Shown here piece after piece: positions 17,463 to 25,910 of a DNA stretch of 64,000 nucleotides. Every line of letters begins with the position of its first letter. The stretch's first letter is position 1. The position numbers and the translations under genes are program-made. The stretch comes from Bacillota bacterium (lineage in GTDB: Bacteria > Bacillota > Clostridia > Lachnospirales > Lachnospiraceae), in contig JAEWYQ010000006.1 in assembly GCA_023395555.1 (NCBI GenBank), positions 1 through 64,000 on the forward strand, read 5' to 3'. Below the pieces are notes generated by a model. That model was not told where the DNA came from. It ran no database searches and saw only the letters and a list, made by a program, of their open reading frames with translations.

Positions 17463-19442
17463 CTATTCTTCGTTCAGCTTAAAATTAGAAATAAGTTCCT
17501 TTAGAAGGGTTGACTGACTTGACAGCTCCTGGCTTGCCGCAGCACTTTCTTCCGCAGTGGCGGCATTGGTCTGCACCACATTGGAGATCTGGTTTACTCC
17601 CTGGCTTGCCTGTACAATGGAGGTGGCCTGCTCGGAAGAAGCCGCCGCTATTTTGTCAATCAGAAGCACCGCTTCTTCGGTCACCGCAGCGCTCGCTCTT
17701 AGAGAGGCTGCTGTTTTGTCCGTAATCTGCACACCGCTCTGTACGGTTACAATGGTTTCCTCAATGAGAGCAGCCGTGCTTTTGGCAGCTTCTGCCGATT
17801 TGGCAGCCAGACTTCTCACCTGCTCTGCAACCACCGCAAATCCTTTTCCGGAAGCTCCGGCTCTTGCCGCCTCAATTGCAGCATTGAGGGCCAGAATATT
17901 GGTCTGAAAGGCGATATCGTCAATCACCTTGATAATCTTGGAGATCTCAGAGGATTTCAACGTGATCTGATCCATGGCGGCAACTACGCTCTCCATCTGA
18001 ACATTGCTGTCCTGCAGCTCCCTTCCCGCAATCTCTGCCTTGTCACTTGCCTGCCGGGCATTTTCTGCGTTCTGCCGGATTCGTAAGGTAATCTCTTCAA
18101 TGGTTGCGGACAGCTCCTCCGCCGCGCTTGCCTGCTCGGCGGCTCCCTGGGAAAGCGCCTGGGCTCCCATTGCCACCTGTTCTGATCCGCTGGCCACCTG
18201 CTCCGCCGACTGCCTTACCTGCTGCATTATATAGTTCAAATTAGAGAGAAGGGATTCCATATTCAGCTTCAGCTTTTCAAACTGTCCTACATAATCCCTC
18301 CTCAGCCTGACCGTAAGATCACCCTCGGAAATGCGCATCAATGCGTCGGACATCTCATCAATGTATCCCTGGTAATTTACCAGTCTTTCAATAGTGAGAT
18401 TAAATGCCTGGGCCAGCTGTCCCACTTCATCACGGGATTTTACCGAAAGCTGTACATCAAAATTGCCCTCGGCAATCTGCCGTGCAGCCTGCGTCACCTT
18501 CTTGACCGGCTTTGCAACCTTGGAACTTACAATATAAGTAATGACAACGCCTGCCGCAATTGCCACAACACATACGGCAATCAGAATTTTCTCAAGGAAC
18601 CTTACGCCCTGCATTGCTTCCTGTTCTTCCATCTCCATAACCACGATCCAGGGACTGCCTTCAACGGGTGCGAAGCCCGCAACCAAATCCACTCCGTCAT
18701 AAGAATATTCTCCGCTGCCCACCTCTCTTTTGATCATGTGATTCTCTGTAAGATCCGCCAGCGCCCGGAGGGACTCGTCATTTTTAGCCTCCTCTATGAC
18801 ATTTTCCTGTCTGTAAACCAGCTCGACATCCTTTTCCGCTACCGTCACGCCCTGATTGTTGATCATATATGCATAACCCGTCTGCTTATAAGAGGCACTC
18901 TGCACGATATTGTTCAAGGCCAGGCCATCCTTCCTTCCGTAGAATACCCCTTCCACCTGCCCGTTCTTATAAACCGGAGCGGCATAGATCAGTACCAGCT
19001 CCCCGGTAGCGCTGCTGATAAGCAGATCGGAAGCCATGGGCTCCCCCTTCAGCGCCGTTTGGAAATAATCGCGATTCGCTATATTCGTCGTCTCTCTTTT
19101 GGAATTGAATACCGTGCTGTTTCCGTTTGTATCAGCATAGGCAAATGCCAGATAGCCGGACCGCTCCGCTTCCGCTTCATAGAAAGCAATCCTCTGCTCC
19201 AGAGAAACCTCCTCGTCCAAAAGCATTGTATTCTGGGCAAGAGCATACACATACTTCAGTTCGCCGTCTCTTCTGGACTGGATGTATTTTGCCTCCTCCT
19301 TTGCAAGCTCCATTAAATTGGTATATGTCTCCTCCATCAGGTTTTTGCTGATAATACTTATGGATATCACACTTATGCTAACGATCAGAGAAAGTATCAC
19401 TGCTGTAAATATAAGGACCAGTCTTGATTTTATTGATCTCAT
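17463..19442 (-). CDS. Methyl-accepting chemotaxis protein with dCache sensor
   Basis: 659-residue chemoreceptor. N-terminal helix about 5-30, double-Cache ligand domain about 35-275, second helix about 280-305 and a HAMP domain about 305-355. The signalling hairpin has its tip at [18 protein letters not shown] and flanking Gln/Glu methylation heptads. The start is ATG 19442 with AAAGGAG 8 bases upstream; the open frame to 19502 includes the promoter. It is close in sequence to the receptor at 36533-38605 (same NYQGYIDE segment), so the two are paralogues. Confidence 0.95.
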   Translation of the reverse strand: MRSIKSRLVLIFTAVILSLIVSISVISISIISKNLMEETYTNLMELAKEEAKYIQSRRDGELKYVYALAQNTMLLDEEVSLEQRIAFYEAEAERSGYLAFAYADTNGNSTVFNSKRETTNIANRDYFQTALKGEPMASDLLISSATGELVLIYAAPVYKNGQVEGVFYGRKDGLALNNIVQSASYKQTGYAYMINNQGVTVAEKDVELVYRQENVIEEAKNDESLRALADLTENHMIKREVGSGEYSYDGVDLVAGFAPVEGSPWIVVMEMEEQEAMQGVRFLEKILIAVCVVAIAAGVVITYIVSSKVAKPVKKVTQAARQIAEGNFDVQLSVKSRDEVGQLAQAFNLTIERLVNYQGYIDEMSDALMRISEGDLTVRLRRDYVGQFEKLKLNMESLLSNLNYIMQQVRQSAEQVASGSEQVAMGAQALSQGAAEQASAAEELSATIEEITLRIRQNAENARQASDKAEIAGRELQDSNVQMESVVAAMDQITLKSSEISKIIKVIDDIAFQTNILALNAAIEAARAGASGKGFAVVAEQVRSLAAKSAEAAKSTAALIEETIVTVQSGVQITDKTAASLRASAAVTEEAVLLIDKIAAASSEQATSIVQASQGVNQISNVVQTNAATAEESAAASQELSSQSTLLKELISNFKLNEE

Positions 19443-19473
19443 ATTATCCGCTCCTTTCTTTTGTATCGCCTTC

Positions 19474-19502
19474 ATTTTATCATACAAAATCCAAGAAGCC
19501 AA
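19474..19502 (-). promoter_or_regulatory. Promoter of the dCache chemoreceptor
   Basis: TTGGCT (19497-19502 on minus), 17-base spacer, TAAAAT (19474-19479). It resembles a vegetative rather than a sigma-D promoter. Confidence 0.55.
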
Positions 19503-19544
19503 CAGCCGCTTATCTCTCCGGTCTAGTATAAATTAACTATATAC

Positions 19545-20621
19545 CTAATCCATATCCATGGTTCGGATGCCTGTTTTTACCCTCTGCCTGCTATCCTTAC
19601 TGCCCGACATCTGCTTGCTCCATTGCTTTTCCCGGATTTTTTCCTTCATCCTCCTCCGATGTTCAAAGCTCACCTGCTCCTTCTGGAGCTTTAACCAGCT
19701 TTCCCAGCGTTTCTGATCCAGGATTCCGTTCTTTAAGGCAAATCTCACGGCACACCCCGGTTCATTCCTATGCTTGCAATCATGAAACCGGCATTTTCTC
19801 ACCGTCTCCTCGATATCTCCGAACATTACCTCCATTCCGGTATCCGCTTCCCACAGAGATAAAGAACGCATACCCGGTGTATCCAGTATTAGCCCTCCCT
19901 CGGGAAGAAGCACTAATTCTCTGTGAGTTGTCGTATGCCTTCCCCTGTCATCCTCCCGGATCTCACCTGTTTTTAAGAGTTCCTCCCCCGCCAGATAATT
20001 GAGAAGTGTCGATTTTCCCACGCCGGAGGATCCCAGCAATGCTACGGTTCTTCCAGATGCAAGATATTTTCTGATTCCATCGATCCCTTCTCCTGTTACG
20101 CAGCTGATAGCATGCACCTCCACACCGGGAGCAGAGGTATGGACAATGGCTGTTTTCTCCTCTGTATCATCGCAGCAGTCCGCCTTAGTCAGTACCACCA
20201 CCGGTGTTGCACCGCTCTCCCAGGCTGTAATCAGATACCGTTCCAGCCTTCGCATGTTAAAATCCCGGTTGAGAGATTGAATCAGAAAAACCGTATCCAC
20301 ATTGGCAGCCACGATTTGCTCCTTTAGTTCAATTCCCGCAGCGGCTCTTGAAAATTTTGTCTTCCTTGTTAATATAAAGCCGATCTGATGCATTCCGGCA
20401 TCTTTGACATATTCCAGGGCGACCCAATCTCCGACAGCCAGAAGCAGAGCTTCTCCCTGCTTATTTACCGGTCTGTTGACGGAGAGCTCTCCCTCCTCCG
20501 TCATTATACGAAGGATCTGGCCGTAGTCGGCAATCACTCTTCCGGGAAACATTCCTGCTGCCGAATTCTCGTTCCATTCCTTTTCAAAAAAATCATTCCA
20601 TCCATAGTCATTTCTATTCAT
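19545..20621 (-). CDS. rsgA: Ribosome small subunit-dependent GTPase RsgA
   Basis: 358-residue circularly permuted GTPase that assists late 30S maturation. An OB-like N-terminal domain precedes the G4 motif LTKAD, the P-loop GSSGVGKSTL (about 197-206) and the G3 motif DTPGM. The zinc-binding motif CRFHDCKHRNEPGC follows near 285-300. A basic extension of about 40 residues after the usual end contains KEKIREKQWSKQ. GGAAGG precedes the ATG by about 9 bases. Its upstream region holds five 13-bp tandem repeats. Confidence 0.95.
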   Translation of the reverse strand: MNRNDYGWNDFFEKEWNENSAAGMFPGRVIADYGQILRIMTEEGELSVNRPVNKQGEALLLAVGDWVALEYVKDAGMHQIGFILTRKTKFSRAAAGIELKEQIVAANVDTVFLIQSLNRDFNMRRLERYLITAWESGATPVVVLTKADCCDDTEEKTAIVHTSAPGVEVHAISCVTGEGIDGIRKYLASGRTVALLGSSGVGKSTLLNYLAGEELLKTGEIREDDRGRHTTTHRELVLLPEGGLILDTPGMRSLSLWEADTGMEVMFGDIEETVRKCRFHDCKHRNEPGCAVRFALKNGILDQKRWESWLKLQKEQVSFEHRRRMKEKIREKQWSKQMSGSKDSRQRVKTGIRTMDMD

Positions 20622-20640
20622 TCATTAATTCCTTCCATAC

Positions 20641-20705
20641 TGTTGTTTGCATCTGTTATTTGCGTTTGTTGTTTCCATCTGTTGCTTTTACCTGTTGCTT
20701 CTCTG
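20641..20705. repeat. Five 13-bp tandem repeats upstream of rsgA
   Basis: Five consecutive units beginning with TGTT: starts at 20641, 20654, 20667, 20680 and 20693. The first three have the form TGTTGTTTGCATC with one to four changes; the last two drift further. They lie just upstream of the rsgA ribosome binding site. Confidence 0.75.
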
Positions 20706-20781
20706 ATATTCTTCTTCGCCTCACCGGATTAAGGGCGGATTACGTGACTCACCTGCAAATCAGCAGTAAAAAAGAGCATAC

Positions 20782-20807
20782 AAAAAGCACGCTGCCAGAG
20801 CGTGCTT
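20782..20807 (-). terminator. Terminator of the 44-codon mini-gene
   Basis: 8-bp stem AGCACGCT/AGCGTGCT with a five-base loop followed by TTTTTG on the minus strand. Confidence 0.85.
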
Positions 20808-20818
20808 ATATTCCATAA

Positions 20819-20953
20819 TTAATCAATACGATTCATACACGATTCGGGTTGCTCGAAGAAGGCGCAAGGCTGGTTACACATGCCGAGAATCACACTGTGT
20901 GCCTTGCCGGTATTCAGTTAGATTGTTGTCACCTCAATATATTTTCTTGCCAT
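20819..20953 (-). pseudogene. 44-codon cysteine-containing mini-gene with an internal TAA
   Basis: ATG at 20953 with AGGAG at 20963-20967. The frame reads MARKYIEVTTI, TAA (20918-20920), then LNTGKAHSVILGM and CNQPCAFFEQPESCMNRID, and ends at TAA 20819-20821. GAA to TAA would be one base change and would give an uninterrupted 44-residue protein ending I-E-L-N-T. The second part has three cysteines (positions 26, 30 and 39). A consensus promoter and a clean terminator frame it exactly. It may be a nonsense-mutated gene, a sequencing error, or a short peptide with a conserved downstream RNA. I do not recognise the family. It lies beside an ABC exporter operon but has its own promoter. Confidence 0.6.
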
Positions 20954-21007
20954 AATCCAACACTCCTTTCTCAATCAAAACCCATCGAATTAATTTAGAC
21001 CAATTAG

Positions 21008-21036
21008 ATTTTATCTCAAATCCCATACATTGTCAA
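21008..21036 (-). promoter_or_regulatory. Consensus promoter of the mini-gene
   Basis: TTGACA (21031-21036 on minus), 17-base spacer, TAAAAT (21008-21013). The predicted transcript from about 21001 to 20782 is about 220 bases. Confidence 0.85.
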
Positions 21037-21067
21037 TCATTTTTTAATAGAATGCCTCCGGCTGTCC

Positions 21068-22654
21068 TTATCCTATATCACGCTCTCTGAACCTCCAGAC
21101 ACCGATCACGGTAAATACCGCCGCAAGCAACGTCAGTATAATAAGGGGCGCCGCGGAAAATTCCTGTACGGGCAGCTGCGGTATGTTTCCAAAGGGCGTT
21201 ATTCTTGAAGCCCATTCCGGCATATTCATGATCCTGCCGAAATACATTACAATAAAGGTATACCCGAATACCGCCCATACAAGAGAGGTCAGCTTCGGCA
21301 TAAAACCCGCCAGCAATGCGGCAATCCCCATCATAGTCCAGATTGCAGGAAGATAATTAAAGCCTGTTTTCAAGAGCGATCCCAGGGTAAGCTCTCCTCC
21401 TGATGATATACTGAGTCCCAGGGTCATCAGCAGCTCCAACACAATGCTCTCGGCCACGGACACAGCAAGGAAGCTAGTGTACAGCTTGCCGCGAGGTACG
21501 GATCTGGCGAAGATCTGCTCCAGCCTGCCGCGTTTTTCTTCACTATGAATCCGGATTGCGGTCATTACAGCGGGAATGCTGGCAACGATGGACATAACCA
21601 GAAATATCATGGCAATATAGTTATCCAGAAGCGTCGTCCTGCCTTCCGCACCTAATATTTTTTTCATCATCTCATTGTTTTCAACAAAATCGTTGATGTT
21701 GGTACAAACGCTGCCGTAGGACGCTCCCAGCAAAAACACGGCCGCCGCCCAGCCCAACACGGAACCGCGGGATACCCTCCAGGCGAAACCCAGGGGACTG
21801 AGCAGGAAACGCGATGCCCTTGCCCTGCCCTTTCTTGCCGGCAAAACACCGGCACCATGATCGCGCATCGCACCGATCAGCAATGCGGTAACAGTGAGAA
21901 CAACTCCCTCCAGAAGCAGTACAATAAGAGGCATCAGAGCGTCACTGTAAAATGCCTCGACCTTCAGCCCAAGCCCAAGGGGTGAGATCCAGGAGAGGGC
22001 GTTGGAGCTCACATCCCCCAGTGCCCGCATAATATAAAACAACCCCAGCAGTGCAAAGCTAAAGCCGCTTACTCCATGGGCGGTGGAAAATAACTGGGCT
22101 CCCAGGAGGGTCAATCCCGCAAATACAAATCCGACAACTCCAATGGCAACACCATAGGCAAAAGCGCCGCTGACTGTCGTTCCGCCGATGTTCACAGCTA
22201 TGAGCAGGGCTGCCGTAAATATGGAGATGAGCAGATTTACACCGAAGGCAAACTTAATTGCAGCCAGGCTGCCGGTCAGCCTGCCTACCGGCAGTGCGCG
22301 AAAGATTTCAAGGCGTCCCAGCTCCTCATCCACCCGCGTATGGCGATTGATAAGAAAAATATTCATTACCGCGGCAGTAATCAGAAACCATACCAGGCAT
22401 TCCTGTGCCATTACGCTGGCCTGGGTCAGGTTCTCCATTCCATAGACATTGCCCATCATCGCCACCATTGCCGGATTGCTCATTGTGGCGGCCATTTGCA
22501 CGATCTCAGCCTGACCGGGCAAAAGCCCCGGATAAATCCCGGCAAATATTGCCGCAAACCCGGCAATGCAGATAATCCAGACGACAGAGCTGATTCGTTC
22601 CCGGCGGCATATAAATCGTAGATAGGTTCCCAACCGAGCAAAACTATTGTACAT
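21068..22654 (-). CDS. ABC-2 type exporter permease
   Basis: 528-residue membrane protein with about 12 helices in two similar halves. Each half begins with a segment like RISSVVWIICIAGFAAIF or SVLGWAAAVFLLGASYGS. The helix pattern and the RGRLEQIFARSVPRGKLY segment resemble two-half permeases of tetronasin-type antibiotic exporters. ATG 22654 follows the ATPase stop codon by 4 bases, with AAGGGCGG upstream. An alternative ATG at 22672 overlaps the ATPase gene. Third gene of the TetR-ATPase-permease operon. Confidence 0.9.
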   Translation of the reverse strand: MYNSFARLGTYLRFICRRERISSVVWIICIAGFAAIFAGIYPGLLPGQAEIVQMAATMSNPAMVAMMGNVYGMENLTQASVMAQECLVWFLITAAVMNIFLINRHTRVDEELGRLEIFRALPVGRLTGSLAAIKFAFGVNLLISIFTAALLIAVNIGGTTVSGAFAYGVAIGVVGFVFAGLTLLGAQLFSTAHGVSGFSFALLGLFYIMRALGDVSSNALSWISPLGLGLKVEAFYSDALMPLIVLLLEGVVLTVTALLIGAMRDHGAGVLPARKGRARASRFLLSPLGFAWRVSRGSVLGWAAAVFLLGASYGSVCTNINDFVENNEMMKKILGAEGRTTLLDNYIAMIFLVMSIVASIPAVMTAIRIHSEEKRGRLEQIFARSVPRGKLYTSFLAVSVAESIVLELLMTLGLSISSGGELTLGSLLKTGFNYLPAIWTMMGIAALLAGFMPKLTSLVWAVFGYTFIVMYFGRIMNMPEWASRITPFGNIPQLPVQEFSAAPLIILTLLAAVFTVIGVWRFRERDIG

Positions 22655-22658
22655 AAAC

Positions 22659-23372
22659 TCACCGCCCTTCATATTCCGAGAGGAAGAACTCCTCCAGTGT
22701 TCGTCCCTGGGCTTTCACAGAGATATCCGCCATGGAGCCGTCAGCCACAATTCTGCCCTCGCGGATGATGCTGACGCTGTCTGCAAGCTTCTCCACCTCG
22801 CTCATAATATGGGATGACAGAAGAACCGTCTTTCCTTCTTTTTTCATCTCGCTGATTCCATCCTGGAACACCTTCTCCATCAGCGGGTCCAGGCCGCTGG
22901 TGGGCTCGTCAAGGACGAACAGTTCCGCATCCGATGCGAAGGCCGCCACAAGCGCTACCTTCTGGCGGTTACCCTTGCTGTAGGTACGGCATTTCTTGGA
23001 CGGATCAAGCTCAAACAGCTGCAAGTAGCGTTCCCGCTTCCCTTTGTCCGCTCTTTTGCCATTCATGGACAGGAAGAGGTCTATGACCTCGCCCCCTGTG
23101 AAATTGTTCCACAGGTTGACATCACCCGGAACAAACGCAATCCGCTTGTGAAGCTCCACTGCGTTCTTCCAGGCATCCTGTCCGAAGATCCGCACCGTTC
23201 CGTCCGTACAGCGGAGAATGCCCAGGAGACAGCGGATTGTCGTGCTTTTTCCTGAACCGTTGGGACCCAGGAAAGCATGAACCTCCCCTTTCTTCACTGT
23301 CATATCCACGCCGTCCAGCGCGGTGAACTTCCCGAACCTCTTCACCAAACTACGAATATCAATGACTTCCAT
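22659..23372 (-). CDS. ABC exporter ATP-binding protein
   Basis: 237-residue ATPase. Walker A GPNGSGKST is near residue 37. A degenerate signature, YSKGNRQKVALV, replaces LSGGQ at about 134, as in drug-type exporters. Walker B is LFVLDEPTSGLDP and the H-loop is LLSSHIM. ATG 23372 is one base after the TetR stop codon, with AGGAGG 9 bases upstream, so the genes are translationally linked. It powers the permease encoded downstream. Confidence 0.94.
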   Translation of the reverse strand: MEVIDIRSLVKRFGKFTALDGVDMTVKKGEVHAFLGPNGSGKSTTIRCLLGILRCTDGTVRIFGQDAWKNAVELHKRIAFVPGDVNLWNNFTGGEVIDLFLSMNGKRADKGKRERYLQLFELDPSKKCRTYSKGNRQKVALVAAFASDAELFVLDEPTSGLDPLMEKVFQDGISEMKKEGKTVLLSSHIMSEVEKLADSVSIIREGRIVADGSMADISVKAQGRTLEEFFLSEYEGR

Positions 23373-23373
23373 T

Positions 23374-24024
23374 TCACTTCTCCTCCTTATAGAATATTTG
23401 CCGCAAATCGTCCGTGAACGCGTAGAATTTTGACCATTCCTCCGCCAGAGCGGCTTCATCCGACGTATTCAGTTCTCCTCTTTTGAATCTATGCATAATG
23501 TCGGCCTCATAGCCGTCAAACAGCCATTTCATGTATTTGACCACTGCCGTTCCATCCAGATCCCTGCGAAATAAGGAATAATCAATCCCTTCGTAGATTC
23601 TCCGAAGGATGAGCTGTCTCATTTCCTCAATATCTTCAGCGAACTTCCCAAAATAATGTTTATTCTCCTCCTGATAAAAGCTTTCGAAGAAGCTGATCAC
23701 CTCAGGAAATTCCTTCAGTGATTTGCGCTTAAGCTCAGTCAGCATCTTATAGCGCTGAAGGAAATCCCCCGAATCCGTTTCATATCGGTTAACATACTCC
23801 GTCCTGGCAAAGGCAAGGGTATATTCGCAGAGGAAATCGAACAATTCTTCCTTGCTGCCAAAGTAGTAGAACAGCATCCCCTTGCCAATTTGTGCATTCT
23901 CAGCAATTTTATTTGTAGAAGCCCGCTTAAAACCTTTTGAGGCAAATTCCGACAAAGCGGCTTTTATGATTCTCTGCTGCTTTTCCCTGTCCAGGGAATG
24001 AAACACGTCAAATCGACTTTCCAC
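23374..24024 (-). CDS. TetR-family repressor of the exporter operon
   Basis: 216-residue regulator. N-terminal helix-turn-helix about residues 10-60 (FASKGFKRASTNKIAENAQIG, then LFYYFGSKEELF), followed by an all-helical ligand domain. GTG start at 24024 with AGGAGG 7 bases upstream; the frame remains open to 24093 but crosses the promoter. First gene of the operon. The palindrome 24069-24085 inside its promoter suggests autorepression, relieved by a substrate of the exporter. Confidence 0.92.
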   Translation of the reverse strand: MESRFDVFHSLDREKQQRIIKAALSEFASKGFKRASTNKIAENAQIGKGMLFYYFGSKEELFDFLCEYTLAFARTEYVNRYETDSGDFLQRYKMLTELKRKSLKEFPEVISFFESFYQEENKHYFGKFAEDIEEMRQLILRRIYEGIDYSLFRRDLDGTAVVKYMKWLFDGYEADIMHRFKRGELNTSDEAALAEEWSKFYAFTDDLRQIFYKEEK

Positions 24025-24064
24025 TAGACCACCTCCTAAAAAGTCATCAACCTTGTTAAATCTA

Positions 24065-24093
24065 ATCTTAGACCACACCGGTCTATATGTCAA
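24065..24093 (-). promoter_or_regulatory. TetR operon promoter with operator in the spacer
   Basis: TTGACA (24088-24093 on minus), 17-base spacer, TAAGAT (24065-24070). The inverted repeat TAGACC-N5-GGTCTA (24069-24085) occupies most of the spacer and touches the -10 box, so bound repressor would exclude RNA polymerase. Confidence 0.8.
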
Positions 24094-24165
24094 GATGAAT
24101 TTGACTTCATAATCCCCTGCCTCTGCGAATAAATTGAATCATAGCAAATAGAAAGGAATATGGAG

Positions 24166-24684
24166 ATGGATCATTCTTATTCCGAAAACGAATGTATCTA
24201 TAAAGTAAACGCCCCTTATCCGCCGGTACGTGTGGATGAGCAAAACCCCGTCTATGCCTGCGAAATACTGAGTAATATAGGAGGGGTTGTTTCTGAGATG
24301 AGCGATACTGCCCGGTATTTTTATAACTCCGTGGTGACAAGGCAGATGCATCGTTGGATTGCCGAATGCTTTTATCATATCAGTATCGTTGAAATGCATC
24401 ATCTGGATATCTTTGCCGAGCTTGCACTGCAGCTTGGGGCAGATCCGCGGCTCTGGTCCGGCCGGACATGCAAAGAATGGTGGAGTCCGTCTTATAACCA
24501 GTATCCGCGTGAAATGCGGGCATTGATCAATGCCTCCATCAAAGCGGAGGAAACTGCCATCTGTAAGTACAGTGAACAGGCAGCCAGCATCCGCGATAAA
24601 AACATTGCAGCCATATTAAACCGTATCATACTCGACGAAGAACGCCATGTTCAAACCTTCCGGGAAATGTACCAGCGGATATAA
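24166..24684 (+). CDS. Ferritin-like (rubrerythrin-type) protein
   Basis: 172-residue all-helical protein. Conserved carboxylate-histidine patterns lie in four helices: SEMSDTARYFYN, SIVEMHHLDIFAE (E..H), KAEETAICKY and LDEERHVQTF (EERH). They form a candidate di-iron or di-manganese site. Related proteins occur in anaerobes as oxidative-stress or spore-coat manganese proteins. ATG 24166 is chosen because AAAGGA is 8 bases upstream; ATG 24160 is also possible. Upstream neighbour of an MsrAB gene, which also points to oxidative stress. Confidence 0.75.
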   Translation: MDHSYSENECIYKVNAPYPPVRVDEQNPVYACEILSNIGGVVSEMSDTARYFYNSVVTRQMHRWIAECFYHISIVEMHHLDIFAELALQLGADPRLWSGRTCKEWWSPSYNQYPREMRALINASIKAEETAICKYSEQAASIRDKNIAAILNRIILDEERHVQTFREMYQRI

Positions 24685-24843
24685 ATGCATGGAACAAATT
24701 TATATTGATATTTTCGCTTATCCTGACTTCCGTTCCTAATAACTCCTTATTCTTTGAATAATTAATAACCTCAGCGGAAAAATAATAGAATGATGTTTCA
24801 GGATGCGAAATGTGTTAATATAAATAGTGAAATGAGGCGTATT

Positions 24844-25794
24844 ATGTCAGAAATTTATCTTGCAGGCGGTTGTTTTTGGGGAAGTGAAAAATATTTTTCA
24901 TTGATTCGGGGTGTTCTGTCCACACAGGTCGGCTATGCGAATGGAGAAACGGAAAATCCCACTTACGAGGAAGTGTGCTACCGGGATACAGGGCATGCGG
25001 AAGCGGTGCGTGTTGTCTATGATCCCGAAATCATTCCTCTGGAATTTTTACTGGAGCTATATTATGAATCCATTGATCCGGTTTCTGTAAACCGGCAGGG
25101 AGGGGACCGCGGAACCCAGTACCGGACCGGCATCTACTATGTCAATGACAAAGATCTGCCGGTAATTGAACGCTCCCTGGCACATCTGCAAAAGCGGTAC
25201 AGCAAGCCCATTGCCATCCAGGCGGAGCCGCTTCGCAACTTCAGCCCCGCCGAGGAATATCATCAAAAATATCTGGATAAAAATCCGGGAGGCTATTGTC
25301 ATATTTCAAAGGCCAAGTTTGAAAAAGCGGCAAACTCCATTGTAAATCCTGTTACTTATAAAGCACCGGATGCTGATACGCTGCGCAAAACCCTGACTGC
25401 CGCGCAGTATGAGGTGACACAGAACAATGCAACCGAGCCGCCCTTCCGGAATGAATTCTGGAATACCTTTCAATCTGGAATTTATGTGGATATCACAACC
25501 GGTGAGCCTCTCTTTGCCTCCGGTGACAAATTTGAATCCGGCTGCGGCTGGCCCAGCTTTTCAAAACCCATTGATCCGGGTGTCATTCAAGAGAAGCAGG
25601 ATACCTCTCATGGAATGCACCGGACAGAGGTTCGAAGCCGTGCGGGAAACGCCCATCTGGGTCATGTTTTCGACGATGGCCCCAGGAAGACAGGCGGTCT
25701 GCGGTATTGCATCAATAGTGCGTCTTTGCGGTTTATCCCGAAAGATAAGATGGAGCAGGAGGGCTACGGATATCTTTTGGATAGGGTTATTTAA
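24844..25794 (+). CDS. msrAB: Peptide methionine sulfoxide reductase MsrA-MsrB fusion
   Basis: 316-residue bifunctional repair enzyme. MsrA domain: residues 1-160, catalytic GCFWG near residue 10. MsrB domain: about 180-310, with the catalytic cysteine in [11 protein letters not shown] near residue 290 and the GHVFDDGP segment. MsrB lacks the CxxC zinc pairs of many homologues. Together the two domains reduce both S- and R-sulfoxides of methionine using thioredoxin. ATG 24844 follows GAGG by 6 bases; the open frame back to 24790 has no ribosome binding site. Monocistronic, with a strong terminator. Confidence 0.96.
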   Translation: MSEIYLAGGCFWGSEKYFSLIRGVLSTQVGYANGETENPTYEEVCYRDTGHAEAVRVVYDPEIIPLEFLLELYYESIDPVSVNRQGGDRGTQYRTGIYYVNDKDLPVIERSLAHLQKRYSKPIAIQAEPLRNFSPAEEYHQKYLDKNPGGYCHISKAKFEKAANSIVNPVTYKAPDADTLRKTLTAAQYEVTQNNATEPPFRNEFWNTFQSGIYVDITTGEPLFASGDKFESGCGWPSFSKPIDPGVIQEKQDTSHGMHRTEVRSRAGNAHLGHVFDDGPRKTGGLRYCINSASLRFIPKDKMEQEGYGYLLDRVI

Positions 25795-25796
25795 TT

Positions 25797-25850
25797 GAAG
25801 AACGCCTTCCCAGGGCTGAACAGCAGCCGCGGAAGGCGTTCTTCTTTTTA
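25797..25850 (+). terminator. msrAB terminator
   Basis: AGAACGCCTTCC/GGAAGGCGTTCT stem with about 21 bases of loop, followed by a T-rich run. Confidence 0.85.
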
Positions 25851-25910
25851 TGAGGCCAGGATGGGATCAGCCTGCCCGGCAATCCTATCTGCAGCGAAGC
25901 CTCCGGATCA

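Noticed and set aside
20918..20920. Stop codon recoding (selenocysteine or pyrrolysine) in the mini-gene
   Set aside because: The codon is TAA, which is not used for either, and no recoding element was seen.
20819..20953. Idea that the mini-gene is an AgrD-type autoinducer because it contains CAFFEQPE
   Set aside because: No AgrB-like protease or histidine kinase is adjacent, and there is no amphipathic leader or AgrD-like tail.
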